Shown here: positions 45,587-55,495 of the stretch, piece after piece | How the letters are laid out: each line of letters opens with the position of its first letter | Position numbering within the stretch: position 1 is the stretch's first letter | From: Shinella pollutisoli | Lineage (GTDB): Bacteria; Pseudomonadota; Alphaproteobacteria; Rhizobiales; Rhizobiaceae | Length of the DNA stretch: 64,000 nt | Assembly: GCF_024609765.1 (NCBI RefSeq) | Contig: NZ_JANFDG010000025.1 | Location: 1 to 64,000, forward strand | Direction of reading: 5' to 3' | Notes under the pieces: model-generated | The model's database searches: none | The model's input: the letters and a program-made list of their open reading frames with translations, nothing else | What the model was told of the DNA's origin: nothing | Made by a program: the position numbers and the translations under genes

Positions 45587-45765
45587 GATCACTCTCCTCT
45601 ATCGCCTTTCCTCGTCCGCCGCGCCTGGCGTTCCCCGTTGCGCTGCGGCCGCCTCCTATTGCCTATTGGTTTTGGTCAAATTCTGCCGAAAATTTGATCA
45701 CTATGGGGCGGATGCCGGAAAATCCAAGCCTGGCCCGTTCAAGAATTGTGACGGGTTCTTAACAA

Positions 45766-45891
45766 TCATTTCCCGGGCAGCCGGCGGACCTTCACGAGCA
45801 TCGCGGCCGCGATCACGGCGCGGATGCCGAGCGGATTGTAGCGCACGGCAAGGTCGATGCGTTCGCGGCTGTCTTTCTTCGGTGCGGTCAT
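45766..45891 (-). CDS. 41-residue mini-protein with Y-x-P-x-G-x-R-A-V motif
   Basis: The frame reads MTAPKKDSRERIDLAVRY then NPLGIRAVIAAAMLVKVRRL and ends PGK. It shares with its downstream neighbour the core Y(N/K)P(L/I)G(I/L)RAV(I/V)AA. AAGGAG nine bases before the ATG is an excellent ribosome site. Small, basic, slightly hydrophobic in the middle. No known family. The conserved motif between two adjacent frames and the strong ribosome site argue that it is a real gene. Confidence 0.7.
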   Translation of the reverse strand: MTAPKKDSRERIDLAVRYNPLGIRAVIAAAMLVKVRRLPGK

Positions 45892-46174
45892 CGTCGTTCT
45901 CCTTGGTTGGGACCGCTCTTTTCTGGCACGGGCCGGGCGTTCATCCTGTCACCGCGGGAACAGCGCCGGCTCGACGTTTTTCGCGTTTCGCCCGCCGCTG
46001 CCGGCTTGACCGGGCGGACGGAGAGCGCGATAAAGCAGGCCATGAAAACGGTACTCTGCATTCGCCGGAGCATTATTCGCTAGCGCACGCGCTGGCCTGG
46101 CCGTTTTCGTCCCTCGAAATCCCCGGATGACAAACGACCCGGCCAGCCGGGTGCATGCATTTCGGGAGATCTTC

Positions 46175-47593
46175 ATGGCCGACACGCCGGTCCTTCAGCT
46201 CTACAACACGCTCACCCGCTCGAAGGCGCCGTTTGCGCCGATCGATCCGGACAATGTGCGCATGTATGTCTGCGGGCCGACGGTCTACGACTTCGCCCAT
46301 ATCGGCAATGCCCGGCCGGTCATCGTCTTCGACGTGCTCTACCGGCTGCTGCGCCATCTCTACGGCGCAGACCACGTCACCTACGCCCGCAACATCACCG
46401 ACGTCGACGACAAGATCAACGCGCGGGCGCTGCGCGATTTCGGCGCGGAGATTTCCGACGGCCGGCTCTCGCTCAACGAGGCGATCGGCCGCGTGACGGA
46501 GAAGACGGCGAACCAGTTCCACGCCGACGTCGCGGCGCTGGGCTGCCTGCCGCCGACGCACGAGCCGCGCGCCACCGATTTCGTCCGGCCGCGCCGGGAC
46601 GGCAAGGCGGACATGATCACGCTCATCGAGCGGCTGATTTCCCGCGGCCACGCCTATGTCGCGGAGGGCGAGGTGCTGTTCGACACGGCGTCGATGGAGG
46701 ACTACGGCCAGCTTTCGAAGCGCAACCTCGAGGAGCAGCAGGCGGGTGCGCGCATCGCCGTCGACGCGCACAAGAAGAACCCCGGCGACTTCGTGCTCTG
46801 GAAGCTCTCCTCGCCGGAGGAGCCCGGCTGGGAGAGCCCCTGGGGCCGCGGCCGTCCCGGCTGGCACATCGAATGCTCGGCCATGTCGGCCGCCTATCTC
46901 GGCGAGACCTTCGACATCCACGGCGGCGGCCTCGACCTCATCTTCCCGCACCACGAGAACGAGATCGCCCAGTCGCGCTGCGCCCACGGCACCAAGGTCA
47001 TGGCGAACGTCTGGATGCACAACGGCTTCGTGCAGGTCGAGGGCCGCAAGATGTCGAAGTCGGAGGGCAACTTCGTCACCATCCACGAGCTCCTGCACGA
47101 GGAGAGGTTCGGCGGCCGCGCCTGGCCGGGCGAGGTGCTGAGGCTCGCCATGCTGATGACGCACTACCGCGAGCCGATCGACTTCTCCGTCAAGCGGCTG
47201 GAGGAGGCCGAGCGGCTGCTTGCGAAATGGCCGGCCGGGGGCGATGCGGAGAAGGGCCGGATCGACGAGACGGTGCTGGCGCCGCTCCTCGACGACCTCA
47301 ACACCGTCGCCGCCGTGCAGGCGCTGCACGCGCTTTCCGGCCGCGCCGCGCCGGACGATTTCGCCGCCAGCGCCGCCCTCCTCGGCATCGCGCCGAAGAA
47401 GGCGTCGCTGTCCGGCGCCCTCGAAGCCGAGATCGCGGCGGCCGTCCGCACGCGTCTCGACCTCCTGAAGGCGCGGAACTTCGCCGAAGCCGACAAGATT
47501 CGCGACGACCTCCTCGCCAAGGGCATCCAGCTCAAGGACGGAAAGGACCCCGCGACCGGCGAGCGCGTGACCACCTGGGAGGCGAAGCGATGA
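46175..47593 (+). CDS. cysS: Cysteinyl-tRNA synthetase
   Basis: A 472-residue class I synthetase charging tRNA-Cys. The zinc/active-site Cys is in [19 protein letters not shown], which also carries the HIGH-like HIGN; KMSKS is present as RKMSKSEGN; zinc ligands recur in HIECSAMS and [18 protein letters not shown] precedes ATG 46175. The stop overlaps the first GFA gene (ATGA), starting a run of overlapping genes up to 50134. Confidence 0.97.
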   Translation: MADTPVLQLYNTLTRSKAPFAPIDPDNVRMYVCGPTVYDFAHIGNARPVIVFDVLYRLLRHLYGADHVTYARNITDVDDKINARALRDFGAEISDGRLSLNEAIGRVTEKTANQFHADVAALGCLPPTHEPRATDFVRPRRDGKADMITLIERLISRGHAYVAEGEVLFDTASMEDYGQLSKRNLEEQQAGARIAVDAHKKNPGDFVLWKLSSPEEPGWESPWGRGRPGWHIECSAMSAAYLGETFDIHGGGLDLIFPHHENEIAQSRCAHGTKVMANVWMHNGFVQVEGRKMSKSEGNFVTIHELLHEERFGGRAWPGEVLRLAMLMTHYREPIDFSVKRLEEAERLLAKWPAGGDAEKGRIDETVLAPLLDDLNTVAAVQALHALSGRAAPDDFAASAALLGIAPKKASLSGALEAEIAAAVRTRLDLLKARNFAEADKIRDDLLAKGIQLKDGKDPATGERVTTWEAKR

Positions 47594-48072
47594 GCACGCC
47601 CTTCTATACCGGCGGCTGTCAGTGCGGGGCGGTGCGGTTCCATGTGGAGGGCGCGCTCGGCGATGCGTCGGTCTGCCATTGCCGCATGTGCCAGAAGGCG
47701 AGCGGCAATTTCTACCTGCCGCTCGTCTCCGTCCGTGACGCGAAGCTCACCTGGACGCGCGGCGCGCCGAAGAAATTCCGTTCCTCCAGCGTCGCGCTCC
47801 GCGGCTTCTGCGGCGACTGCGGCACGCCGCTCACCTACGAGGCGCCGGACGGCGTCGCGCTGACGATCGCCGCCTTCGACGATCCGGCGGAGATCGCGCC
47901 GCGCATCCAGTGGGGCGTCGAGGCGAAGCTGCCCTATGTCGACGCGATCCACAGGCTGCCGGGCGAGGACACGATGGCCGACCAGGACGCCACCTCCTTC
48001 CTCGCCGACCTTGTCTCCTACCAGCATCCCGACCACGACACGGACGACTGGCCGCCGGAGGGAAAGCCGTGA
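47590..48072 (+). CDS. GFA-family (Gfa-like, CENP-V/GFA domain) protein 1
   Basis: A 160-residue zinc-binding protein of the glutathione-dependent formaldehyde-activating (GFA) family. Cysteines are in place at GGCQCG (Cys10, Cys12), CHCRMC (Cys29, 31, 34) and FCGDCG (Cys74, Cys77). Ends in a short segment [12 protein letters not shown] shared by its paralogues. Many members do not act on formaldehyde, and the true activity is unknown. Coupled to cysS upstream and to the second copy downstream by four-base overlaps. Confidence 0.9.
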   Translation: MSTPFYTGGCQCGAVRFHVEGALGDASVCHCRMCQKASGNFYLPLVSVRDAKLTWTRGAPKKFRSSSVALRGFCGDCGTPLTYEAPDGVALTIAAFDDPAEIAPRIQWGVEAKLPYVDAIHRLPGEDTMADQDATSFLADLVSYQHPDHDTDDWPPEGKP

Positions 48073-48566
48073 GCATCGCCCGCATCTATACCGGCGGCTG
48101 CCAGTGCGGCGCGGTGCGATACCGGGTGGAGGGCACGCTCGGCCATCCGCATCTGTGCCATTGCCGCATGTGCCAGAAGGCCTCCGGCAACTATTTCCTG
48201 CCGCTCGCCGGTGCGGCGCGGGAGGCCTTCGCGCTGACGCGGGGCGAGCCGGCCTGGTTCCGCTCCTCCGACATCGTGCGGCGCGGCTTCTGCCGGGACT
48301 GCGGCACGCCGCTCTTCTTCGACGAGACGGCGGCGGCCACGCTCGGCATCGCGCTCGGCTCGCTCGACGATCCCGACGACGTGCGTCCCGTCGAGCAGTC
48401 GGGCGTGGAATCGCGCGTCGTCTGGTTCGCGCACCTGCCGGAGCTTGCCGAGAGCGAGTGCAATTCCGGCGAGGGCGGCGAGGCGCGCCATCTCGCCATC
48501 CTCGCCTCGAACCGCCAGCATCCCGACTACGACACCGACCACTGGCCGCCGGAGGAGGAGCCATGA
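48069..48566 (+). CDS. GFA-family protein 2
   Basis: A 165-residue paralogue beginning with GTG (48069) that overlaps the stop of copy 1. The zinc motifs GGCQCG, CHCRMC and FCRDCG are kept. The middle differs and includes extra residues near LAESECNSGEGGEARH, before NRQHPDYDTDHWPP. The overlap layout indicates cotranslation. Together with copies 1 and 3 it is a tandem gene family; copy 2 is closer to copy 1 in the N-terminal third. Confidence 0.9.
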   Translation: MSIARIYTGGCQCGAVRYRVEGTLGHPHLCHCRMCQKASGNYFLPLAGAAREAFALTRGEPAWFRSSDIVRRGFCRDCGTPLFFDETAAATLGIALGSLDDPDDVRPVEQSGVESRVVWFAHLPELAESECNSGEGGEARHLAILASNRQHPDYDTDHWPPEEEP

Positions 48567-48682
48567 GCACGCAGCGACCGCAGACGGGCATCCCCCGCAC
48601 CTGGCTCTATCTCTTCGCCGGCAAGCTGGTCCTCGTCGCCGCGGTGGTGATCGGGGTCGTCGTCTACGCGTCCTATCGCTGA
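48563..48682 (+). CDS. 39-residue single-pass membrane protein
   Basis: MSTQRPQTGIPRT followed by a hydrophobic helix (WLYLFAGKLVLVAAVVIGVVV, residues 14-34) and a short YASYR tail. ATG overlaps the stop of GFA copy 2, GGAGGAG lies five bases upstream, and GFA copy 3 follows after ten bases. No family known to me. Position within a coupled gene run and the good ribosome site support expression. Confidence 0.72.
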   Translation: MSTQRPQTGIPRTWLYLFAGKLVLVAAVVIGVVVYASYR

Positions 48683-50134
<1,452 letters not shown>

Positions 50135-50139
50135 GGGAT

Positions 50140-50275
50140 GCCCCTCACCCTGACCCTCTCCCCGTGAACGGGGAGAGGGGACCTGCCCGAAGCCCCGGTC
50201 GGCGAGGGCTGAAAACGGTGCGGCATCCCCTTCTCCCCGCTTGCGGAGAGAAGGTGGCGGCAGCCGGATGAGGGG
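50140..50275. repeat. RIME-like intergenic mosaic repeat, family 1
   Basis: Arms begin CCCCTCACCCTGACCCTCTC at 50140 and end GCAGCCGGATGAGGGG at 50275, inverted around a core of about 45 bases. Lies between the peptidase and cimA, ending 38 bases before the cimA ATG. Confidence 0.86.
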
Positions 50276-50313
50276 CAAGAACGAGGAGAAACCCGTTCAT
50301 CGGGAGAGACGAG

Positions 50314-51930
50314 ATGAAGAAAGACCGCATCCACCTGTTCGACACGACGCTGCGCGACGGCCAGCAGACGCCGGGCATCGACTTCTCCGTCGAGGACAAG
50401 ATCGCCATCGCCGCCATGCTGGACGAGTTCGGGCTCGACTATGTCGAGGGCGGCTATCCGGGCGCGAACCCGACGGACACGGCCTTCTTCGCGAGGAGGC
50501 GCACGCGCCGGGCGAAGTTCGTCGCCTTCGGCATGACCAAGCGCGCCGGCATCTCCGCCTCCAACGATCCGGGGCTCGCCGCACTCCTCGATTCGCAGAG
50601 CGACGCGATCTGTCTCGTGGCGAAGAGCTGGGACTATCACGTGCGCGTGGCGCTCGGCTGCAGCAACGAGGAGAACCTCGAGAGCATTTCCGAATCGGTG
50701 AAGGCCGTCGTCGCCTCCGGCCGCGAGGCGATGGTCGACTGCGAGCACTTCTTCGACGGCTACAAGGCGAACCCCGCCTATGCGCTCGCCTGCGCGAAGG
50801 AGGCGTTCGCCGCCGGCGCCCGCTGGGTCGTGCTCTGCGACACCAACGGCGGCACGCAGCCCGCCGAGGTCCGCGATATCGTCGCCGCCGTGATCGCCGA
50901 AGGCGTGCCGGGCGGGAACCTCGGCATCCATGCGCACAACGACACCGGCCAGGCCGTCGCCAATTCGCTTGCGGCGATCGAGGCCGGCGTGCGGCAGGTG
51001 CAGGGCACGCTGAACGGCATCGGCGAGCGCTGCGGCAACGCCAATCTCGTCACGCTGATCCCGACGCTTGCGCTGAAGCCGGTCTATGCCGATCGCTTCG
51101 AGACGGGCATCGATGCGGAGAGGCTCGCAAGCCTCACCAAGCTCGCCCACACCTTCGACGAGCTGCTCAACCGCTCGCCGGACCACCAGGCCCCCTATGT
51201 CGGCGTCTCCGCCTTCGCCACCAAGGCCGGCATCCACGCCTCGGCGCTGCTCAAGGACCCGCGCACCTACGAGCACGTGACGCCGGAAAGCGTCGGCAAC
51301 CTGCGCAAGGTCATGGTCTCCGACCAGGGCGGCAAGGCGAACTTCATCAACGCGCTGAAGCTGCGCGGCATCGACGTGAAGAAGGACGACCCGAAGCTCG
51401 ACCGGCTGATCCAGATCGTCAAGGAGCGCGAGGCGACCGGCTATGCCTACGAGGGGGCGGACGCGAGCTTCGCGCTGCTCGCCTACCGCACGCTCGGCAG
51501 CGTGCCGGACTTCTTCCACGTCGACAGTTTCCGCGTCATGGTCGAGCGCCGCTACGACGCCAACGGCCAGCTCAAGACGGTCTCGGAGGCGGTGGTGAAG
51601 ATCGTGGTCGACGGCGAGACGATGATGTCGGTCGCGGAGGGCCACGGCCCCGTCAACGCGCTCGACCTGGCGCTGCGCAAGGACCTCGGCCGCTACCAGG
51701 CCGAGATCGCCGACCTGGAGCTCGCCGACTACAAGGTGCGCATCCTCAACGGCGGCACCGAGGCGATCACCCGCGTGCTGATCGAATCGACCGACGACAG
51801 CGGCGCCCGCTGGTGGACCGTCGGCGTCTCCGACAACATCATCGACGCGTCCTTCCAGGCGCTGATGGATTCCATCGTCTACAAGCTCCTGAAGAACCGC
51901 GGCGAGGCGGGACGCGTGGCGGCGGAGTAG
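50314..51930 (+). CDS. cimA: (R)-citramalate synthase
   Basis: A 538-residue enzyme of the DRE-TIM metallolyase group that joins acetyl-CoA and pyruvate to citramalate, an alternative route to 2-oxobutanoate and isoleucine. The N-terminal motif LFDTTLRDGQQTPG and metal-binding HAHNDTGQAVANSLAA are clear, with GTLNGIGERCGNANL typical of the citramalate subgroup; the C-terminal LeuA-type regulatory domain begins near 400. Isopropylmalate or homocitrate synthases are related, but the length and signature favour citramalate synthase. ATG preceded by GGGAGA. Confidence 0.9.
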   Translation: MKKDRIHLFDTTLRDGQQTPGIDFSVEDKIAIAAMLDEFGLDYVEGGYPGANPTDTAFFARRRTRRAKFVAFGMTKRAGISASNDPGLAALLDSQSDAICLVAKSWDYHVRVALGCSNEENLESISESVKAVVASGREAMVDCEHFFDGYKANPAYALACAKEAFAAGARWVVLCDTNGGTQPAEVRDIVAAVIAEGVPGGNLGIHAHNDTGQAVANSLAAIEAGVRQVQGTLNGIGERCGNANLVTLIPTLALKPVYADRFETGIDAERLASLTKLAHTFDELLNRSPDHQAPYVGVSAFATKAGIHASALLKDPRTYEHVTPESVGNLRKVMVSDQGGKANFINALKLRGIDVKKDDPKLDRLIQIVKEREATGYAYEGADASFALLAYRTLGSVPDFFHVDSFRVMVERRYDANGQLKTVSEAVVKIVVDGETMMSVAEGHGPVNALDLALRKDLGRYQAEIADLELADYKVRILNGGTEAITRVLIESTDDSGARWWTVGVSDNIIDASFQALMDSIVYKLLKNRGEAGRVAAE

Positions 51931-51970
51931 GGCGATAACGTTCAGCCCCGCCCGACCATCATTTCACCCG

Positions 51971-51990
51971 AATGAATTGGTGCATTCATT
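51971..51990. promoter_or_regulatory. Palindrome upstream of rarD
   Basis: AATGAAT (51971-51977) and ATTCATT (51984-51990) form perfect inverted 7-base arms around TGGTGC, in the 111-base AT-richer gap between cimA and rarD. It may be a regulator site or a small hairpin. Confidence 0.3.
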
Positions 51991-52041
51991 TCCGTTGGGG
52001 TACCACGGCGGGATATCCTCGAAATGACGGGAAAAGGGCCG

Positions 52042-52980
52042 ATGGCCGACGAGAACACCTCCAGCGGGCTGCAGAACGGCGATTCGCCGCGCGGCTTCGC
52101 CTTCGCGCTGACGGCCTATCTGCTCTGGGGTTTCCTGCCCTTCTTCATGAAGGCGGTGGCGCATATCCCGGCGGCGGAGGTGGTGGCGCACCGCATCGTC
52201 TGGTCCGTGCCGGTCGCGGGCCTGGTGCTGGTGTGGTTCGGGCGCACCGGCGACATCAAGGCGGCGCTGCGCTCGCCGCGCATGCTGGCGATGGCGACGC
52301 TGACGGCCGTGCTCATCACCGTCAACTGGGGCATCTACGTCTGGGCGATCGCCGCCGACCGGGCGATCGAGACGGCGCTCGGCTATTACATCAACCCGCT
52401 CTTCTCGATCTTCCTCGGCGCCGTGCTCCTCAAGGAGAAGCCGAACCGCGCGCAGACCGTGGCGATCGCGCTTGCGGCGGCCGCCGTCGCCATCCTCGCC
52501 TTCGACGCCGGCGGCCTGCCCTGGGTGTCGATCGGGCTCTGCATCTCGTGGGGCTTCTACGCCTTCTTCCGCAAGACGCTGCCCGTCGGCCCGAACCAGG
52601 GCTTCTTCCTGGAGGTGCTGCTGCTCAGCGTGCCCGCCCTCGGCTACATCGTCTGGCTGGAGGCGAGCGGGCAGGGCCATTTCGGCGATACGGGGCCGGT
52701 CGACATGCTGCTGCTGCTCTCCTGCGGCCTCGTGACGGCGGTGCCGCTGATGATCTACGCCAACGGCGCCAAGCTGCTCAGGCTGTCGACCATCGGCATC
52801 ATGCAGTACATCGCCCCGACGATGATCTTCATCATCGCCGTCTTCGCCTTCGGCGAGCCCTTCGGCACGACGAAGCTCATCGCCTTCCTCTTCATCTGGG
52901 CCGCCCTGTTCCTCTATTCCGGTTCCATGCTGCAGTCGGCGCGCGCGCGCCGCGCCGCGGCGCTGAAGCCGGCAGAATGA
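52042..52980 (+). CDS. rarD: RarD-type EamA-family transporter
   Basis: A 312-residue inner-membrane carrier with ten predicted helices in two EamA halves. The first half starts GFAFALTAYLLWGFLPFF and has AAEVVAHRIVWS, NWGIYVWAI and GYYINPLFSIFLG, hallmarks of RarD. The second half includes MQYIAPTMIFIIAV. RarD proteins were named for chloramphenicol sensitivity; substrate uncertain. I prefer ATG 52042 with AAAGGG upstream over ATG 52024, which has a weaker site. Confidence 0.9.
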   Translation: MADENTSSGLQNGDSPRGFAFALTAYLLWGFLPFFMKAVAHIPAAEVVAHRIVWSVPVAGLVLVWFGRTGDIKAALRSPRMLAMATLTAVLITVNWGIYVWAIAADRAIETALGYYINPLFSIFLGAVLLKEKPNRAQTVAIALAAAAVAILAFDAGGLPWVSIGLCISWGFYAFFRKTLPVGPNQGFFLEVLLLSVPALGYIVWLEASGQGHFGDTGPVDMLLLLSCGLVTAVPLMIYANGAKLLRLSTIGIMQYIAPTMIFIIAVFAFGEPFGTTKLIAFLFIWAALFLYSGSMLQSARARRAAALKPAE

Positions 52981-53191
52981 ACGCGGCATTTTGATTTTCC
53001 CGTCCCCGGCGTAGAATCGCCCGCGGAGGGATTCGCCGAGTCAAGCCGACGGCGGATTCCGCGGCGGGCGCGCCTGTGGAAAAGTCTAACAGCGGGCTTA
53101 ACCGCAGGGCCTCCCGCGAAGCGCTTGACCCTCCGGCGCAAACGACCCAAACAAGCGCCCTTGTGAAGCGCGAAGGGAGAGATTCGGGACG

Positions 53192-54691
53192 ATGAACGAC
53201 GCCGTGCGCAAGCTCAGCCAGCCGGTCCGCGACAGCGCGGAGCCGCATCATCGCGAGGCCCCGAACAACGTCGAGGCGGAGCAGGCGCTGCTCGGCGCCA
53301 TCCTCGTCAACAACGACGCCTATTACCGCGTCTCCGACTTCCTGAAGCCGATCCATTTCCACGAGCCGCTGCACCGCAGGATCTTCGAGCTCGCCGGCGA
53401 CACGATCCGCATGGGCAAGATCGCCACGACCATCACGCTGAAGACGCACCTGCCGGCCGACGGCAAGGTCGGCGACCTGACGATCCCGCAATATCTCGCG
53501 CGCCTCGCCGCGGAAGCCGTGACGATCATCAACGCCGAGGACTACGGCCGGGCGATCTACGATCTGGCGCTGCGCCGCTCGCTGATCACCATCGGCGAGG
53601 ACATGGTCAACATCGCCTATGACGCGCCGCTCGACATGCCGCCGCAGAACCAGATCGAGGACGCCGAGCGCCGCCTGTTCGAGCTCGCCGAGACCGGCCG
53701 CTACGACGGCGGCTTCCAGTCCTTCAACGACGCGGTGGCGCTGGCGATCGACATGGCGGGCGCCGCCTTCGAGCGCGACGGGCATCTTTCCGGCATCTCC
53801 ACCGGCATCCATTCGCTCGACAGCAAGATGGGCGGCCTGCAGCGCTCGGACCTGATCATCCTCGCCGGCCGTCCCGGCATGGGCAAGACGTCGCTTGCCA
53901 CCAACATCGCCTACAACATCGCCGCCTCCTACGAGCCGGAGGTGCAGGCGGACGGCTCCTTCAAGGCGAAGAACGGCGGCGTCGTCGGCTTCTATTCGCT
54001 GGAAATGTCGTCGGAGCAGCTCGCCACCCGCATCATCTCCGAGCAGACGGAGGTCTCCTCCTCGAAGATCCGGCGCGGCGACATCTCCGAGGCCGATTTC
54101 GAGAAGCTCGTCGCCTGCTCGCAGATGATGCAGAAGGTGCCGCTCTACATCGACCAGACCGGCGGCATCTCGATCGCCCAGCTCGCCGCCCGCGCCCGCC
54201 GCCTGAAGCGCCAGCGCGGCCTCGACGTGCTGGTGGTCGACTACGTGCAGCTGATGACCGGCTCGAAGAAGGCGGGCGAGAACCGCGTGCAGGAGATCAC
54301 CGAGATCACCACGGGCCTGAAGGCGCTCGGCAAGGAGCTGAACGTGCCGATCATCGCGCTCTCGCAGCTCTCGCGCGCGGTGGAAAGCCGCGAGGACAAG
54401 CGCCCGCAGCTCTCGGACCTGCGCGAATCCGGCTCGATCGAGCAGGACGCCGACGTGGTGCTCTTCGTGTTCCGCGAGGAATATTACGTGAAGAACCAGG
54501 AGCCGCGCGACGAGTTCGACCCGAAATACGAAGAGTGGAAGATGCAGTTCGAGAAGGTGAAGGGCACCGCGGACGTCATCATCGCCAAGCAGCGCCACGG
54601 GCCTACCGGCACGGTCAAGCTCGCCTTCCAGTCGGAGTTCACCCGCTTCAGCGACCTCGCCGACCCGTCCTTCACGCAATACGAGCATTGA
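53192..54691 (+). CDS. dnaB: Replicative DNA helicase
   Basis: A 499-residue hexameric helicase that opens the replication fork. The N-terminal domain (PNNVEAEQALLGAIL) binds primase; the RecA-like motor has Walker A GRPGMGKTS at about 226-234, Walker B LDVLVVDYVQLM and the arginine/glutamine motif AKQRHGPTGTV near the end. GGGAGA precedes the ATG. No intein is present. Convergent with the LOG-family gene; a short hairpin (54694-54708) lies in the 20-base gap. Confidence 0.97.
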   Translation: MNDAVRKLSQPVRDSAEPHHREAPNNVEAEQALLGAILVNNDAYYRVSDFLKPIHFHEPLHRRIFELAGDTIRMGKIATTITLKTHLPADGKVGDLTIPQYLARLAAEAVTIINAEDYGRAIYDLALRRSLITIGEDMVNIAYDAPLDMPPQNQIEDAERRLFELAETGRYDGGFQSFNDAVALAIDMAGAAFERDGHLSGISTGIHSLDSKMGGLQRSDLIILAGRPGMGKTSLATNIAYNIAASYEPEVQADGSFKAKNGGVVGFYSLEMSSEQLATRIISEQTEVSSSKIRRGDISEADFEKLVACSQMMQKVPLYIDQTGGISIAQLAARARRLKRQRGLDVLVVDYVQLMTGSKKAGENRVQEITEITTGLKALGKELNVPIIALSQLSRAVESREDKRPQLSDLRESGSIEQDADVVLFVFREEYYVKNQEPRDEFDPKYEEWKMQFEKVKGTADVIIAKQRHGPTGTVKLAFQSEFTRFSDLADPSFTQYEH

Positions 54692-54711
54692 GGGGCGTAC
54701 GATACGCCGCC

Positions 54712-55332
54712 CTACATCCGCGCGATGATCTCCGGCTCGCCCTCGCGGTCGACCTGGCTTGCCCAGTGGTCGAGCAGGGTGGAGACGACCTCCTCCGGCT
54801 CGTCGATGACGAGCGGCTGGACGAGGTGGGCGGTGTGGATGAAGCCCTCGTCGGCCATGTGGCGGATCAGCTTCAGCATCGGATCCCAGAAGCCGCCGAT
54901 ATTGGCGAAGATCATCGGCTTGCGGTGGCGGCCGAGCTGCGCCCAGGTCATGACCTCGACGATCTCCTCCAGCGTGCCGATGCCGCCGGGCAGCGCCACG
55001 AAGGCGTCGGACCGGTCGAACATGCGGTGCTTGCGCTCGTGCATGTCGGGGGTGACGATCAGTTCGCTCAGCTGGCCGAGCGAATGCCGTGTGGCCTCCA
55101 TATCCACGAGGAATTGCGGTATGATGCCGGTCACGCGGCCGCCGTTCGACAGCACGCCGCTCGCCACGGCCCCCATGATGCCCTTCGTGCCGCCGCCGTA
55201 GACGAGGCGCAGGTGGTTCTCGGCCATCGCCTTGCCGAGTCGGCGCCCGGCCGCGACATAGTCGGAATCGCGGCCCGGCTGGGAGCCGCAGTAAACGCAG
55301 ACGGATCGAATCGGCATGGTTTGTTCGTTCAT
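54712..55332 (-). CDS. LOG-family protein (TIGR00730, nucleotide 5'-monophosphate phosphoribohydrolase-like)
   Basis: A 206-residue Rossmann-fold hydrolase. The GGGTKGIMG segment (nucleotide phosphate binding) and the signature PGGIGTLEEI are intact, as in plant-type LOG enzymes that release cytokinin bases and in bacterial purine nucleoside monophosphate hydrolases. In a plant-associated lineage cytokinin release is possible but not shown. ATG 55332 is used; ATG 55317 immediately before IRSVCVYCGS is an alternative because neither has a strong ribosome site. Confidence 0.88.
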   Translation of the reverse strand: MNEQTMPIRSVCVYCGSQPGRDSDYVAAGRRLGKAMAENHLRLVYGGGTKGIMGAVASGVLSNGGRVTGIIPQFLVDMEATRHSLGQLSELIVTPDMHERKHRMFDRSDAFVALPGGIGTLEEIVEVMTWAQLGRHRKPMIFANIGGFWDPMLKLIRHMADEGFIHTAHLVQPLVIDEPEEVVSTLLDHWASQVDREGEPEIIARM

Positions 55333-55495
55333 GGCCGGATTCAGCCATCGGGGTACGGGGCCGTCAAGGATAATGACGGAAAAAGCGCCGCAGGGCCGGC
55401 GCTTCCCCTCCCGGCAGCTTGTGCGGACCCTTGGGAAACGCTAGCAATTTCGGGAGGGATCGCCCGGGAATCCGGGAACGGAGAAAGAGTTGACG

